From a virus, in IMG/VR virus record IMGVR_UViG_3300023179_005360, positions 1 to 25,618 of that record: 25,618 bases of DNA, one strand, 5' to 3'. The notes beneath the pieces were generated by a model. The model saw nothing but the letters and a program-made list of their open reading frames with translations, made no database searches and was not told the DNA's origin. The stretch's first letter is position 1. The number at the start of each line of letters is the position of its first letter. Shown here piece after piece: positions 13,302 to 22,167 of the stretch. Made by a program: the position numbers and the translations under genes.

Positions 13302-13311
13302 GGGCTAACAG

Positions 13312-13611
13312 ATGAAGGTAACAATTACTTATCATGATAATGAAAGTTTTACTATAGAAGAAGTGGTAAAACAAGCGGTACATAATTATGGAAAATTTGC
13401 TGCTGTAGAAGTAATGCCCGAGTCAACCATGGCCTATGACCATATTTACTTTGGGTTACAGCAACTAATAACTCACGAACAACTTAGTTTGTTATTTGAA
13501 CGAGATGCTGGCTATCAGCAAGATATTAAAAAATTAAGAGAAGAAGTACTATATAAGGTAACAGAAATTATAGATCAAGTAATTATAGATAATGAATCGA
13601 AAGTAGGTTAA
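13312..13611 (+). CDS. Unknown protein, 99 aa
   Basis: ATG 13312 just after the terminator; the ribosome-binding site is weak and no promoter consensus is seen, so it may depend on read-through. The protein is alpha/beta with an acidic C-terminal helix (DIKKLREEVLYKVTEIIDQVI). It ends two bases before the helicase start, suggesting joint expression. Loader or accessory functions occur next to phage DnaB helicases, but there is no motif to support that here. Confidence 0.7.
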   Translation: MKVTITYHDNESFTIEEVVKQAVHNYGKFAAVEVMPESTMAYDHIYFGLQQLITHEQLSLLFERDAGYQQDIKKLREEVLYKVTEIIDQVIIDNESKVG

Positions 13612-13613
13612 AC

Positions 13614-14999
13614 TTGGATACAAGTGCAGTAGTCTTACATAAACTACTAGCAGAGCAAAACCTAGAGTTATGGGCAAGGCTCAAACTAGTATTTTTAGAC
13701 CCTGCGTACAGCTCTCTTTATAGTGTAATCACAAAACATTACGAAAAGTATAATAGTGTACCTTCGTTCGACGATTTAACACTTACGTTAAGGGAGGGTC
13801 CAGCGTCTAAAACGTTAGCAACTCTCCGGCTAACGGAAGTTCCTGATGTTAGTGCTGAAGTAGCACTAGATGCATTAATAGATCAATATACACAAAACGA
13901 AACAGTAAAATTACTAGATAAATTTGTAGATAAGTTACCACTATATGACAGTAATGAAATAAAAGAAAATTTAGCTACAATAGCTATGACCATAGAAGAA
14001 AAGACACACACATCGGAAAAAGTCTTTACTATGGCAGATATAATGATGTTTAGGCATCCTAATGAATTGGAAAAAGAACGTGTTTATCTTGGACTTAATA
14101 ACACTTTTGATGCTGTTCTTGGTGGCGTTGCTAGACAAGAACTTGTACTCATCGGCGGTAAACGAGGTAGTGGCAAATCTATTACTAGTAGCAATATTTT
14201 TATTAATCAGTATGAAAATGGTTTTTCATCTCTATACTTTTCAATAGAAATGACGGCTTATGAGGTTATGGAACGCAATCTAAGTATTTTAGCCAGTGTT
14301 GATTTACAGCGACTAAAACAAAATAAATTAACTGACGAAGAAGTATTAAAAGTAGTAAAAGCTAGAGCGAATATGTTTGAAGAATCAGATCAAACAGTAC
14401 TAGAATTTATGCGGCATCGTGATAGGTATAAATTTGAAGAAACACTAGTAAGAAACCATCAACTAAAATCTGATAATCAAATGATTATAGTTGATGACAG
14501 AGATTTAACAATCAATAGCATTGATCTACACATAGGCAAAGCAAAAGCTAAATTTGGCGAAAAATTACAAGTAGTAGTTGTAGACTACTTAAATCAGATT
14601 GTAATTGAAGGCAGCGATATGTATGATTGGAAGCCACAAATTGAAGTATCAAAGAAACTAAAAAATTTAGCTAGAAAATATGAAATAGTATTAGTAAGTC
14701 CCTATCAAATTGATGCTAGTGGTGAGGCAAGATTTGCTAAAGGTATTCTTGATGCAGCAGATATTGCACTAGTAATGGAAGCCCACGATAAAAGTACAAA
14801 TGCAATTAGTTTTGAAACTACTAAAATTCGTGGTGGTAAAGAAATGAAATTTACTTGTCCTATTGATTGGGAAACATTACGAATTAGTCCGCAAAGTATT
14901 GATAGACCAGAACAAAAAGAAACAGTTAAACGTGTAAGCAAAAAACAACAAGATTTAAAACAAGACGATACTGCAGCAGATTTACCTTGGCATACATAA
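13614..14999 (+). CDS. DnaB-type replicative helicase
   Basis: A 461-residue hexameric replicative helicase related to DnaB and T5 D7. The N-terminal 140 residues are a divergent helical domain. The RecA-like motor follows: Walker A GGKRGSGKS (181-189), SIEMTAYEVMERNL (H2-like region near 210-223), Walker B VVVVDYLNQ (about 320-328), SPYQIDASGE near 363-372 and the arginine-bearing TTKIRGGKEM. It unwinds the fork and recruits the primase encoded next. The start is TTG 13614 with AGG about six bases upstream; no ATG is near. It ends two bases before primase. The tail is Lys/Gln/Asp-rich and ends DLPWHT. Confidence 0.92.
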   Translation: MDTSAVVLHKLLAEQNLELWARLKLVFLDPAYSSLYSVITKHYEKYNSVPSFDDLTLTLREGPASKTLATLRLTEVPDVSAEVALDALIDQYTQNETVKLLDKFVDKLPLYDSNEIKENLATIAMTIEEKTHTSEKVFTMADIMMFRHPNELEKERVYLGLNNTFDAVLGGVARQELVLIGGKRGSGKSITSSNIFINQYENGFSSLYFSIEMTAYEVMERNLSILASVDLQRLKQNKLTDEEVLKVVKARANMFEESDQTVLEFMRHRDRYKFEETLVRNHQLKSDNQMIIVDDRDLTINSIDLHIGKAKAKFGEKLQVVVVDYLNQIVIEGSDMYDWKPQIEVSKKLKNLARKYEIVLVSPYQIDASGEARFAKGILDAADIALVMEAHDKSTNAISFETTKIRGGKEMKFTCPIDWETLRISPQSIDRPEQKETVKRVSKKQQDLKQDDTAADLPWHT

Positions 15000-15000
15000 A

Positions 15001-15852
15001 ATGAGCGATCCAGTACTAGATCTATTAAAAAATAACGGTATAGCTTTTACAGTTAGTGGTAGAGACTACGTAACTAAATGCTTAAATCCCGAACATGAAG
15101 ATACTAATCCTAGTTTTAGAATTGATCGTATTAGTGGCATAGCACATTGTTTTAGTTGTGGATTTAAAACTAATATATTTAAATATTTTGGTATTTTTAC
15201 TAATCCCATACCTATTAGAATACTTGGTTTAAAAAAGAAACTACAACAACTTAAAACTAATACAGAACAAAATCTGCCACAAGGATATACCCCCTGGACA
15301 AAACCTTTTAGAGGAATTAGTAATCAAACTTTAAAGCATTTTGGAGCTTTTTACACTAATCAAGTAGAAAAATTACAAGATAGAATAATATTTCCAATTA
15401 GTGATATTACTAATAAAATACAAGTATTTGTAGGCAGACATACATTAAGTAATGGTAATCCAAAATATTTAAACTATCCTAGCGGAGTAGAATTACCTGT
15501 ATATCCTAGTTATCTAGAACAGGTACAAAAAAGCATTATTTTAGTAGAAGGCATATTTGATATGTTAAACCTTTATGATAAAGGATTAAGAAATGCAGTA
15601 TGCTGTTTTGGAACAAATACGCTACAAAATTCAACAAAACAAAAACTATTACCATTTAAAGCGCAGGGCGTTACACATATATTCATTTTATTTGATGGCG
15701 ATGATGCGGGAGAAAAAGCAGCAAAACAACTCAAACCAACGCTAGAACAAGATGAGTTTATTGTAGAAATAATTAAACTACCAGATGGTGTTGATCCAGG
15801 CGAATTATCTAAAGAAGATGTCGATAGTATAAGAGAGTATACAACAAAATGA
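15001..15852 (+). CDS. DNA primase (DnaG type)
   Basis: A 283-residue primase that makes RNA primers at the fork. The N-terminal zinc ribbon is C27, H32, C50, C53 (KCLNPEH ... HCFSCGF). The TOPRIM catalytic domain shows LVEGIFDML with E183, FDGDDAG (231-237) and the late DGVDPGEL. It is shorter than bacterial DnaG (about 580 aa) and lacks the C-terminal helicase-binding domain, as is common in phages. It starts after the helicase stop with no gap to speak of and overlaps the polymerase gene by four bases (ATGA). Confidence 0.93.
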   Translation: MSDPVLDLLKNNGIAFTVSGRDYVTKCLNPEHEDTNPSFRIDRISGIAHCFSCGFKTNIFKYFGIFTNPIPIRILGLKKKLQQLKTNTEQNLPQGYTPWTKPFRGISNQTLKHFGAFYTNQVEKLQDRIIFPISDITNKIQVFVGRHTLSNGNPKYLNYPSGVELPVYPSYLEQVQKSIILVEGIFDMLNLYDKGLRNAVCCFGTNTLQNSTKQKLLPFKAQGVTHIFILFDGDDAGEKAAKQLKPTLEQDEFIVEIIKLPDGVDPGELSKEDVDSIREYTTK

Positions 15853-18128
15853 AAATAGCTGTAATTGATAAAGCACCTAGTCGTACCAAATATGAGCAAT
15901 ATTTTACCTTTGATTTTGAGCTATTTCATATGAGTTCAAAACCAATTACTAAATTACTTAAAAAAGATGTAGATTTAAACATTGATACTGATCTCTATGA
16001 TTTAGTGATCTTGGTAGGTGCTGAAGCAGCTAAAGAATATGCTAAAATTACTAGTGTTACAAATTATGCTGGCCAACTTATAAATGATAAATTCATACCT
16101 ATTAGTAATCCAGCTATGCTTGCCTTTAAGCCAGAAGGAAAACCAGATTTTGAACGTGCTTTAGATAAAGTTCATAAGTATGTTTCTGGAGAAGTTAAAG
16201 CAACTAAAGTAGGTGATTTTCGTGGTATTGACACTGAAGATGAAGCATATCAATTTCTACAAGAAGTCTTAGAAAACGCTCAAGGAGTAGTTGCAATTGA
16301 TACGGAAACTACAGGCTTATATCCCAGAGATGGTTATGTGCTTGGTGTTAGTATTAGCTATAAACCTAATCATGGACGCTATATTAGCTGTGATTGCCTA
16401 GGCGAAACTAACGCACTATTATTACAAAAAATTTGTAGTGAATTTACTGTAGTATTTCATAATATGAAATTTGACTACAAAATGTTGAAGTATCACTTAG
16501 ACCTAGAGTTTAATCGTAGTCGTGTACACGATACCATGGTTATGCACTATGTTTTAGATGAAACAGATAGTCATGGCCTAAAAGAATTAGCACTAAAGTA
16601 TACTGACTATGGAGACTATGACGCTAAACTGGATGAATTTAAGAAGGAGTACTGCCGTCAACATGGTGTGCTCAACGAGAACTTTACCTACGACTTAATA
16701 CCGTTTGACATTATCAGTGAATATGCTTCAATAGACACAGCAGTCACCCTAGAACTATTTAACAAGTTTTGGCCTATTGTGCAGAATAATGATAAATTGC
16801 ACAGAGTATATACCAAAATATTAATTCCAGGCACACTATTCCTAATGGATATGGAAGAAGTAGGTATTCCTATTAGTCGTGAGCGTATGCAATTAGCTGA
16901 TGTGTATCTTAGTGAAAAGATTCAAGAGGCTAAGGAGCACATTTACACATTTGACGAGGTAAAACTATTTGAAAAGAATGAAGGCAAGATTTTTAATCCT
17001 AACAGCGTAATGCAATTACGTACAATACTATTTGACTACTTAGGGCTGACACCAACTGGTAAAAAGACCGCTACAGGTGCTATATCAACAGATGCAGAAG
17101 TCCTAGAACAATTAAGTGAAGAACATGAACTTCCTAAAGCGATACTACAGGTCAGAAAGCTATCAAAAATCCAGAATACCTATATACATAAAATTCTTCC
17201 AGAGCTGGATCGTGATGATAGGATACGTACTAATTTTAATCTTATCTTTACCACTAGTGGTCGTCTATCTAGTAGTGGTAAGTTTAACGCGCAGCAGCTC
17301 CCACGCGATGATCCGATTATCAAAGGGTGTATTAAGGCTCCGCAAGGTTACAAGATTGTTTCGCAAGACTTAAGAACTGCTGAAATGTATTATGCTGCTG
17401 TATTAAGTGGCGATAAAAATCTACAAAAAGTATTTACTGATGGTGGAGACTTTCACAGTAGTATAGCTAAAATGGTATTTGATTTGCCATGTGAGGTTGA
17501 ACAAGTAAAAAAATTATACCCAGACATGCGTCAAAGTGCTAAGGCTATTAGCTTTGGTATCTTATATGGTAGTGGAGCAGATAAGGTTAGTGTAACAGTT
17601 ACTAAAGCAACAGGTCAGCATTATCCAGTAGAACGTGCTCGTGATGATATTAAACAGTATTTTACAACATTTAAAAAACTAAAGCAGTGGCTTGACACTA
17701 GAAAACAATTTATTGAACAGAATGGATATACTTACAGCTTTTTTGGCAGAAAAAGACGCCTACCTAACGTATTCAGCAGTGATAAAGGAATCGCAGCCCA
17801 CGAAGTACGTAGTGGAATTAATTCGGAAATCCAATCGCTTGCAAGCGACGTTAACTTACTCGGAGCTATTGAAACTGCTAGAACAATTAGAGAGCGTAAA
17901 CTTGACGCAAGAATCTTCATGCTTGTCCATGACTCAATCGTGGCACTTGTTAAGGACAGCGACGTAGATGAATACTGTAACATACTACGTCAATGTACAC
18001 AATATGACTGGGGCTGTAATATTAGTGGATTTCCTATTGGCGTTGATCAGGACATAGGCAATGACTACAGTTTCGGCAGTTTTGAGGAAACCTATAGGGC
18101 TGGTGAGCTTAGTTTGGCCCGTATTTAG
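15849..18128 (+). CDS. DNA polymerase, family A with 3'-5' exonuclease
   Basis: A 759-residue replicative polymerase. Residues 1-120 are an uncharacterised N-terminal extension. The proofreading exonuclease has D151/E153 (DTETTG), NMKFD (205-209) and EYASID (291-296). The polymerase domain shows TTSGRLSSSG (468-477), motif A with D507 (SQDLRTAEMYY instead of the common DYSQIELR), motif B RQSAKAISFGILYG (561-574) and motif C VHDS (693-696, where many relatives have HDE). No 5' nuclease domain is present; that activity is the separate flap endonuclease at 24620. T5 D9 is the closest type by organisation. Confidence 0.94.
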   Translation: MKIAVIDKAPSRTKYEQYFTFDFELFHMSSKPITKLLKKDVDLNIDTDLYDLVILVGAEAAKEYAKITSVTNYAGQLINDKFIPISNPAMLAFKPEGKPDFERALDKVHKYVSGEVKATKVGDFRGIDTEDEAYQFLQEVLENAQGVVAIDTETTGLYPRDGYVLGVSISYKPNHGRYISCDCLGETNALLLQKICSEFTVVFHNMKFDYKMLKYHLDLEFNRSRVHDTMVMHYVLDETDSHGLKELALKYTDYGDYDAKLDEFKKEYCRQHGVLNENFTYDLIPFDIISEYASIDTAVTLELFNKFWPIVQNNDKLHRVYTKILIPGTLFLMDMEEVGIPISRERMQLADVYLSEKIQEAKEHIYTFDEVKLFEKNEGKIFNPNSVMQLRTILFDYLGLTPTGKKTATGAISTDAEVLEQLSEEHELPKAILQVRKLSKIQNTYIHKILPELDRDDRIRTNFNLIFTTSGRLSSSGKFNAQQLPRDDPIIKGCIKAPQGYKIVSQDLRTAEMYYAAVLSGDKNLQKVFTDGGDFHSSIAKMVFDLPCEVEQVKKLYPDMRQSAKAISFGILYGSGADKVSVTVTKATGQHYPVERARDDIKQYFTTFKKLKQWLDTRKQFIEQNGYTYSFFGRKRRLPNVFSSDKGIAAHEVRSGINSEIQSLASDVNLLGAIETARTIRERKLDARIFMLVHDSIVALVKDSDVDEYCNILRQCTQYDWGCNISGFPIGVDQDIGNDYSFGSFEETYRAGELSLARI

Positions 18129-18627
18129 ATTGGGTGAAAAAGAACCATACACTCATGGTAAACTAACCTTCTATAGTAGTGAATATGTGGATAAAGACGA
18201 CCCTAAACCGTTTAATCGGTACAGAATCGTAGATGATCGTGGTGTAGACAAGCCTACTCTTGGCTTACGTAGACTAATGTTAAAACAGCAAAAGGTAAAA
18301 CTACACCCAATTGGGTCAGCAATATATTTTTTACAAGATGTTATTAAGCTAGCAAAAAGTACGACTTGGTTTATTGATAGTATAGGACAGGTATTTCAGC
18401 ACAAAAAACTTGTACGCGCCAAACTAGTCACGCACAGGATTACCCAAGTTTTGCCTGCCAGTGGGATAGGGTGTGTTTTAGAGGTTGAGGGTCTGTCTGA
18501 AAGATTTAAAAGCCTACAAGTTCCTAAAGAGTATGAATTGTATGCTGGTATACTACACTATAACCGATGCAACTTACTCTACGGCTACTATAGTGAACCA
18601 ATTGAAACTACATGGAGACTAGTGTGA
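18103..18627 (+). CDS. Unknown protein between polymerase and helicase, 174 aa
   Basis: I choose GTG 18103, preceded by AGGG, which overlaps the polymerase by 26 bases; ATG 18061 is in frame but would overlap by 68 bases with no better binding site. The protein is mostly beta with basic patches (GLRRLMLKQQKVKLHP), and contains two internal sequence stretches rich in Tyr (LHYNRCNLLYGYY). It ends in the GTGA overlap with the helicase gene. The tight overlaps on both sides suggest co-translation with the replisome. No family recognised. Confidence 0.75.
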   Translation: MSLVWPVFRLGEKEPYTHGKLTFYSSEYVDKDDPKPFNRYRIVDDRGVDKPTLGLRRLMLKQQKVKLHPIGSAIYFLQDVIKLAKSTTWFIDSIGQVFQHKKLVRAKLVTHRITQVLPASGIGCVLEVEGLSERFKSLQVPKEYELYAGILHYNRCNLLYGYYSEPIETTWRLV

Positions 18628-19916
18628 AAGCTATTATAACTAACAGGATTTATATGGACGATCCTGGTAGGCTAAACGCCAAGTTTATCATGAATAGTTT
18701 AACTTACAAGTTTAAAAAGAATACAGGCAGTAAAAAGTTTAGTGTAGTAGAAACCATTAAAAATTATAGATTGTTGCCAAAAGGCATACTTAGTGTGCCA
18801 CAAGGTAGAACAGATTTAATACCTGATGGATATGAAGTAGTAGATAAGCGCGTGTTAAATCCTGTACCTTTTCCTACACCTAAATATAGTTTGCGAGAGG
18901 ATCAGCTAGAAATTTATAATAGTGCTAATGATACTTGCTTTATTAATGCCTTAGTAGGTTGGGGCAAAACATTTACAGCACTACATATTGCACGCAAGTG
19001 GGGACAAAAAACACTAATAGTAACACATACTACTGCACTACGTGATCAATGGTGCGATGAAGTTAGAAGACTATTTGGTCATGAGCCTGGTATTATAGGC
19101 AGCGGTTTCTACGATGTAGAAGATCACTTTGTAGTTGTGGGCAATGTGCAAAGTATAGTTAAATATTTAGACAGGATTAATAAAGAATTTGGCACAGTTA
19201 TCTTAGATGAAGCACATCATTGTCCTGCTACAACTTTTAGCCAAACTATAGATAGTTTTTATGCTCGTTATAGATTGGCACTTAGCGGAACTATGGAGCG
19301 CAAAGATGGTAAACACATATTTTTTAATGATTATTTTGGTGATACTATATTCCGTCCAAAACAAGCTAACACTATTAATCCAGTAGTACACTTAGTAAAA
19401 AGTAATCTTATACTAAAACCCAATGTAACTTGGGTGGAAAAAATTAATGACCTAACACAAAACGAATATTATAGAAAGTTTATCAGTGCTACTGCTAACT
19501 ATCACATCCAAGCAGGTCATAGTGTACTAGTAGTAGCAGATCGCGTAGAATTTTTGGAGGCTGTAAAGGAATATGTTGGAGAAACGTGTTTGTTGGTTAC
19601 TGGCGACACCAGCTATGAAGAAAGGCAATATGCCAAAGAACAAATCCTTAACAGAGAAAAAATGTGCATTGCTGGTAGCCGCCAAATCTTTGCCGAAGGA
19701 ATATCAATCAACGCACTTAGTTGCGTTATCCTAGCAGTACCTATGAGCAACGATAGTTTACTAGAACAAATTGTAGGACGAATTATGCGACCATATCCAG
19801 ATAAACCGCAACCCATAGTAGTAGACATTCAATTTAGTGGCTGGGCTGATAAGAAACAAAATAATGATAGGCTTGGACTATACGTGCGTAAAGGTTGGAA
19901 AATCTTATCGGTATAG
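18624..19916 (+). CDS. SF2 DNA helicase (T5 D10-like)
   Basis: A 430-residue superfamily 2 helicase. Motif I is ALVGWGKTFTALH, motif II is ILDEAHHCP (DEAH), motif III is LALSGTMERKDG, and motif VI is EQIVGRIMRPYPDK. This is the DEAD/DEAH type related to UvsW and T5 D10, which unwind branched DNA and remodel forks. I prefer GTG 18624 as start, six bases after GGAG (18614-18617), giving the 4-base overlap GTGA; ATG 18612 would place the binding site inside the gene. The stop is followed by a promoter for the next operon. Confidence 0.92.
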   Translation: MKAIITNRIYMDDPGRLNAKFIMNSLTYKFKKNTGSKKFSVVETIKNYRLLPKGILSVPQGRTDLIPDGYEVVDKRVLNPVPFPTPKYSLREDQLEIYNSANDTCFINALVGWGKTFTALHIARKWGQKTLIVTHTTALRDQWCDEVRRLFGHEPGIIGSGFYDVEDHFVVVGNVQSIVKYLDRINKEFGTVILDEAHHCPATTFSQTIDSFYARYRLALSGTMERKDGKHIFFNDYFGDTIFRPKQANTINPVVHLVKSNLILKPNVTWVEKINDLTQNEYYRKFISATANYHIQAGHSVLVVADRVEFLEAVKEYVGETCLLVTGDTSYEERQYAKEQILNREKMCIAGSRQIFAEGISINALSCVILAVPMSNDSLLEQIVGRIMRPYPDKPQPIVVDIQFSGWADKKQNNDRLGLYVRKGWKILSV

Positions 19917-19926
19917 AAATTTTAAC

Positions 19927-19955
19927 TTGCTGTGGTTAGTCTACTATGATATAAT
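19927..19955 (+). promoter_or_regulatory. Sigma-70 promoter giving a leaderless mRNA
   Basis: TTGCTG (19927-19932), 17-base spacer, TATAAT (19950-19955). ATG 19961 begins five bases after the -10 box, so the transcript should start at or next to this ATG. Confidence 0.82.
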
Positions 19956-19960
19956 ATATT

Positions 19961-20320
19961 ATGAATCAAAGAAAAGTCTTTATGTTTAACCTAGCCAAGC
20001 TTGAAAAGCTAGCTAATGGTGATCAAGTAAAAATTGTAGAAATTTTAGAAGATTACTACAAAGGATTTAAATATGACTTAAAGGGTGGCAGCTGTTTTTT
20101 AATAGAACCAGCACAACTATTTTTTGATCGTAATACAGATATACTATTTAAAGCACAGTATATACAGTTAGCGGCACGTAGAAGTTATCAACAATATAAA
20201 GATTTAGGCTACACATATTTAGACTTAAGTTATTTTCCAGACCTAAATTTACAAGCAATAAAATACAATCCGCTATTAATAACAAAAAACAACAAAATAT
20301 ACTTCAAATACGAGGAATAA
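19961..20320 (+). CDS. Unknown protein, 119 aa
   Basis: First gene of the ssDNA-binding operon. If the promoter at 19927 is used, ATG 19961 is leaderless; an internal ATG at 19982 has a purine-rich stretch (AAAGAAAAG) upstream and would give a 112-residue protein. It is rich in Tyr, Phe and Lys (YKGFKYDLKGG, YFPDLNLQAIKYNP, IYFKYEE), which suggests a compact alpha/beta protein. It ends one base before the ssDNA-binding gene. Function unknown; a replication accessory role is implied only by position. Confidence 0.75.
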   Translation: MNQRKVFMFNLAKLEKLANGDQVKIVEILEDYYKGFKYDLKGGSCFLIEPAQLFFDRNTDILFKAQYIQLAARRSYQQYKDLGYTYLDLSYFPDLNLQAIKYNPLLITKNNKIYFKYEE

Positions 20321-20321
20321 A

Positions 20322-20960
20322 ATGGCACTTAGTTTTAAACAAACAAAAGGTAAAGCAGCATCAAATAAAGTAGAAAGCTATGAATATAAAGATGGTGAAA
20401 ATACAGTTAGATTGATTGGTGGTGTACTTCCTAGATATATTTACTGGTTAAAAGGCACTAACAACAAAGACATTCCAGTAGAATGTTTGGCTTTTAGTCG
20501 CGAAAAAGAAAAATTTGATAATCTTGAAAAAGATTATGTACCAGACTACTATCCTGATTTGCGTTGCAGTTGGAGTTATTCAATTAATTGTATTGATCCT
20601 AAAGACGGTAAAGTTAAAGCACTAAATCTTAAAAAGAAACTATTTGAGCAGATTGTTACAGCTGCCGAAGATTTAGGAGATCCCACTGACTATGATACAG
20701 GTTGGGATGTTGTATTTAAGCGTCAAAAAACTGGCCCTCTTCCATTTAATGTTGAGTATACACTACAAGTTCTACGTTGCAAACCACGAGCACTAAGTGC
20801 AGATGAACGAGCATTAGCAGATAACGCACAAAACATTGATGAAAAATTTCCTAGACCTACAGCAGATGAAGTCAAAGCATTGCTAGAAAAGATCGCTCAA
20901 CAAGGCGATGAAGATGAAGGCAATGAGAGTGAGCAAGAAGCCGTTAAGGAATTAGGTTAA
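20322..20960 (+). CDS. Single-stranded DNA-binding protein (gp32-like)
   Basis: A 212-residue phage ssDNA-binding protein. The N-terminus MALSFKQTKGKAASNKVE is the basic arm typical of the group; the OB-fold core follows (ENTVRLIGGVLPRYIYWLKGTNNK, then VECLAFSRE, with WSYSINCIDPKDGKVKALNLKKKLFEQI and the GPLPFNVEYTLQVLRC strand). The end is strongly acidic (about 195-212, QGDEDEGNESEQE), the tail used to recruit helicase, primase and polymerase. Cysteines are not arranged as the T4 gp32 zinc site. A terminator follows at 20967. Confidence 0.88.
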   Translation: MALSFKQTKGKAASNKVESYEYKDGENTVRLIGGVLPRYIYWLKGTNNKDIPVECLAFSREKEKFDNLEKDYVPDYYPDLRCSWSYSINCIDPKDGKVKALNLKKKLFEQIVTAAEDLGDPTDYDTGWDVVFKRQKTGPLPFNVEYTLQVLRCKPRALSADERALADNAQNIDEKFPRPTADEVKALLEKIAQQGDEDEGNESEQEAVKELG

Positions 20961-20966
20961 TAAAAG

Positions 20967-20996
20967 GCCCAGTAATGAAAGTTACTGGGCTTTTTT
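20967..20996 (+). terminator. Rho-independent terminator after the ssDNA-binding gene
   Basis: GCCCAGTAA (20967-20975) pairs perfectly with TTACTGGGC (20982-20990), loop TGAAAG, then six T. It ends the short operon that starts at 19927, allowing high expression of the ssDNA-binding protein apart from the nuclease genes. Confidence 0.93.
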
Positions 20997-21011
20997 ATCA
21001 CAGGAAAAATA

Positions 21012-21977
21012 ATGAAAATACTTTTTACGGCAGATATACATATAAAATTAGGTCAAAAAAATGTTCCTGTTGATTGGGCTAGAAATCGCTATAATCTTTT
21101 ATGGCAACAATTTGAACAACTGCAACAGCAAGCAGATATATTTGTTATAGGAGGAGATATATTTGACAAGCTACCTAGCATGGATGAACTAGAAGTATAT
21201 TTTGATCTAGTTAGTAGTTGCAAAATACCAACTATAATTTATAGTGGTAATCATGAAGCAGTTAAAAAATCTACTACATTTATGACAAATCTTGCTAAGG
21301 CTACTAATTTACTAAGTAGTAAGCGCAATGTTATAGTTGTAGATGATTACTATAGTGATTATGGTATAGAATTCGTTCCTTATAATAAATTAAAAGACTT
21401 TGAGCATAGTAATCCTTGGCCAGAAGGTGGTAGAATTTTATGTACACATGTTCGTGGCGAGATACCACCACATGTTACACCAGAAGTTAATTTAGATATA
21501 TTTAATAACTGGGATATTGTATTAGCAGGAGATTTGCACAGTTATGAAAATTGTCAGCGTAATATCTTGTATCCTGGTAGTCCTGTTACCACTAGTTTTC
21601 ATAGAGATGTTGTCCAAACTGGTCTCATACTTTTAGATATAGAAACATTAGAACATACCTGGCTTAAATTAGAATTACCACAGTTAATTAGAAAAACAGT
21701 TGGTGCTGGAGATCCTAAACCGCCAACCCCATATCATCACACAATTTATCAAGTTGAGGGTGACTTACAAGAACTGGGTGATCTAGAAGATAGCGATCTT
21801 ATTGATAAAAAGGTTATCAAGCGTAACAGCGATGTACAACTCATGCTAGACAATGACATGACACTGGTAGAAGAAGTTAAAGAGTACTTACAATATATAT
21901 TACAACTTCCACAATCTACTATTGATAAAGCTGTATTAGAAGTACAAAATCAATTGGATAAAATAGAACATGATTAG
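21012..21977 (+). CDS. SbcD/Mre11-like nuclease subunit (T5 D12 / T4 gp47 type)
   Basis: A 321-residue metallophosphoesterase nuclease that works with the ATPase encoded at 22136. All five motifs are present: TADIH (D8, H10), IGGDIFD (D49), SGNHE (78-82), CTHVRG and AGDLHSYE. The last 100 residues are a helical region that contacts the ATPase. Such complexes process DNA ends and hairpins in recombination and in host DNA breakdown. AGGAAAA precedes the ATG. It starts right after the terminator without a visible promoter and overlaps the next small gene by eight bases. Confidence 0.93.
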   Translation: MKILFTADIHIKLGQKNVPVDWARNRYNLLWQQFEQLQQQADIFVIGGDIFDKLPSMDELEVYFDLVSSCKIPTIIYSGNHEAVKKSTTFMTNLAKATNLLSSKRNVIVVDDYYSDYGIEFVPYNKLKDFEHSNPWPEGGRILCTHVRGEIPPHVTPEVNLDIFNNWDIVLAGDLHSYENCQRNILYPGSPVTTSFHRDVVQTGLILLDIETLEHTWLKLELPQLIRKTVGAGDPKPPTPYHHTIYQVEGDLQELGDLEDSDLIDKKVIKRNSDVQLMLDNDMTLVEEVKEYLQYILQLPQSTIDKAVLEVQNQLDKIEHD

Positions 21978-22167
21978 TATAAACTATCATCCTAATTTTT
22001 ATTATGTTGCTAGAATTTTAGCAGAGCGTAAGCATGGCTCACAAAATAGTTGGCAACTAGAATTTGATAATGCAGTTGATATAATATTATTAATAGAACA
22101 ATTAGGTTTTTTAAATAAGCGAAAGTTTTGGAGCAATGATAACAATAAAAGAATTACGTTGGAGTAA
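21970..22167 (+). CDS. Small protein between the nuclease subunits, 65 aa
   Basis: ATG 21970 lies in the end of the nuclease gene and the stop lies 32 bases inside the ATPase gene, so the frame is locked between two partners. The protein is helical with a hydrophobic middle (NAVDIILLIEQLGFLNK) and aromatic start (YHPNFYYVARIL); it is too polar for a membrane helix. It may be an assembly factor or regulator of the complex. No family recognised; the coupling supports its reality more than its sequence does. Confidence 0.6.
   Translation: MISINYHPNFYYVARILAERKHGSQNSWQLEFDNAVDIILLIEQLGFLNKRKFWSNDNNKRITLE

Noticed and set aside
15573-15899. Minus-strand frame of 108 codons opposite primase and polymerase
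   Set aside because: Serine-rich translation typical of the antisense of AT-rich genes; both plus-strand genes are certain.
17250-17261. 12-bp palindrome ACCACTAGTGGT in the polymerase gene
   Set aside because: It encodes the conserved TTSGR motif, so the protein constraint and the frequent CTAGT in this genome explain it.
17116-17373. Plus-strand frame of 85 codons inside the polymerase gene
   Set aside because: Out-of-frame shadow covering the conserved TTSGRLSSSG and motif A region of the polymerase; no binding site.
18305-18316. 12-bp palindrome ACCCAATTGGGT in the gene at 18103
   Set aside because: Short, without a second copy or promoter nearby; expected occasionally in 25 kb.
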